In this document: positions 62,672 to 64,000 of the stretch, piece after piece
Layout of the letters: every line of letters begins with the position of its first letter
How positions within the stretch are numbered: the stretch's first letter is position 1
NCBI RefSeq assembly: GCF_001949145.1
Contig: NW_019091644.1
Span: forward strand, 138,080-202,079
Direction: 5' to 3'
DNA: 64,000 nt
Origin: Acanthaster planci
Lineage: Eukaryota; Echinodermata; Asteroidea; Valvatida; Acanthasteridae
Translations under genes and position numbers: made by a program
The notes under the pieces: generated by a model
Databases searched by the model: none
What the model saw: only the letters and a program-made list of their open reading frames with translations
What the model was told of the DNA's origin: nothing

Positions 62672-63501
62672 ATGATGTTTTTAGACTGTGGACCAAGTTC
62701 TCATCAGTTCACTGACCTCAGTTGGCTGATTCAGGGATGGTTGGAAGTATTTCAGAATCTCCTAGCTGTTTGTCTTTCAAAATTAGATGAAAATCGAGTA
62801 TGTACTATGTTAAATATCCAACTGAGCAAATGCTAGGTGCCCCATCTTGGGTTAACAAGTTTCACCCCTTTGATTTTTTTTTACTCAATCCAACTTTGGC
62901 CTTCCTATCTGAGCAGAGATATAACAGGATCTCTCAAATGGTCTTTTTATTTGCTCCGTGCCTGGAGAAATCACTTAAGAACTCCCTGAGATAACAAGAC
63001 AGTAGATTACTTTCCGATTGATCATAAAACGACGAATAAATATTTCCCACTAAACAGAACCAAATTGCTGTGGGCTCAAGAGGCCACATGATGTTGACCG
63101 CAAACATTTGCTCTGCGCCTCGTGCTGACGACTAACATGACGGCCGCAGGGACTGCGTGTTTGCACAGCTAGCACTGCTCGCAGCGACTGCCTCAGCTTT
63201 TAACTTGCAGCAAAATTGAATCCATTCCCAAGGAAAAAAAACCCTGAGATAACAACATATACCCTATAAAATGCTTTTAAAGCATTGTGAAACATAAGTA
63301 ATTCGAATGCTTGCGACTGTGATGGACCTTTTGAAGGGCTATTCTCTACCGCTCAGTGTAAAGGAGTTTCTGAAATCTTTCATTGGCTGCAATGCGCCAA
63401 TACACCGTTTTTACACCGCCTGTATTCTGCTGTGCCCCCGAGTATGTCATGTGCATTTCATTTTAACTGACGCAACAAGAGAGAAGTGACATCGTATGAC
63501 A
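62672..63501. other. Intergenic sequence
   Basis: No supported feature. Confidence 0.4.
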
Positions 63502-63556
63502 ACACTGCAAAACTACAGTGGTAAGCTAACACTGTAAAAGTACAGTGTTAAACTTC
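63502..63556. repeat. ACACTG-rich short repeat, related to the 43105 element end
   Basis: ACACTGCAAAAC here equals the reverse complement of the right end of the 43105-43215 element. Further ACACTG/CAGTGT strings follow in both orientations. Probably a small or partial MITE. Confidence 0.4.
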
Positions 63557-64000
63557 ACATTCCAAGCCTTCCCAAGAGATTGCATATCCTATCTTGGTCT
63601 TAAATGCACAAGGGATGTTAAGTTAACCCTGCACTTTGAGAAGCTGCGTACCATGACTTGACGAGTTTCTTCCTGAGTTGAACAGTCCACCGCTAGTCTT
63701 GCTCGCAATTCTATCAACAAGATAGACCTTTGTACCGATGACGCCACACTTTGATTACGTTCGTGCTTTCCTCCGGTGTCACTGGCTAAATAGAAAAGTG
63801 CGCACGTAAACAAAGTTTGATGTCATCTGCACATGTGGCCTGCTTAAGGAAATATGCTAAGCGATAAATTCTACAAACATCTGACGGTATCGCGCATTAT
63901 CATATCTCTGACTAAATTGTAAGCTAACGTCCACCTTTGCGGTAACATAAACCTGCAAAAAATGGAAACAAACGAGAGAGAGAAAAAATTGTATCTAATA
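63557..64000. other. Intergenic sequence
   Basis: Nothing supported to the end of the window. Confidence 0.4.

Noticed and set aside
62398-62836. Open frames on both strands over the GC-rich inverted-repeat element
   Set aside because: GC-rich sequence lacks stops by composition. No domain is recognisable.
1-64000. CRISPR arrays, operons or bacterial-type systems
   Set aside because: The gene density, repeats and SINE are those of an animal genome. No array of regularly spaced identical repeats was seen.

Overview
This window looks like a piece of nuclear genome from an animal, most likely a marine invertebrate deuterostome (echinoderm, hemichordate or amphioxus type). It is intergenic for most of its length. 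A vertebrate-type GPCR reading frame, non-coding DNA packed with short inverted-repeat elements, a tRNA-derived SINE, AT microsatellites and an assembly gap point that way. There are no operons, ribosome binding sites or dense reading frames. The species cannot be fixed from the sequence alone.

Only one protein gene can be supported with confidence. It is an intronless class A G-protein-coupled receptor of 350 residues on the minus strand at 591-1643, related to the vasopressin/oxytocin and GnRH/corazonin receptor group. It lacks several residues that are nearly invariant in that group. A weak candidate for the 5' end of a second gene (CpG-rich stretch, cAMP-response octamer, open frame ending at a good splice donor) lies at about 52001-52380 on the minus strand. 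The other open frames are of a length expected by chance in 64 kb.

The rest is repeat biology. Region by region: a GC-rich minisatellite at 4305-4460 with a small inverted partner at 5416-5452; an assembly gap at 7490-7715 flanked on both sides by copies of a 41-bp repeat; a TTAA-flanked inverted-repeat element at 15982-16292; four copies of a TA-flanked palindromic element (17640, 25302, 49304, 53650; the two full copies are both 168 bp); an ACGT-rich nested palindrome at 21798-21925; a 67-bp tandem duplication at 23604; a 17-bp minisatellite at 27604; a 142-bp tandem duplication carrying a hairpin at 30340; small terminal-inverted-repeat elements at 43105 and 45317; a second MITE family at 46139, 56712 and 59798, whose third copy is split by a 239-bp element with an 8-bp target duplication; a tRNA-derived SINE at 46463; and three larger foldback elements at 50114-50695, 60881-61648 and 62390-62671.

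These elements probably depend on transposases encoded elsewhere, because no transposase or reverse-transcriptase frame is visible here. Three palindromic octamers (TGACGTCA, TAGGCCTA, TACATGTA) each occur about seven times or more by eye, where about one would be expected. That looks like a genome-wide signature rather than a local system. I did not find a new multi-gene system. The most unusual items are the divergent receptor, the nested MITE and the foldback elements whose arms are built from minisatellites.
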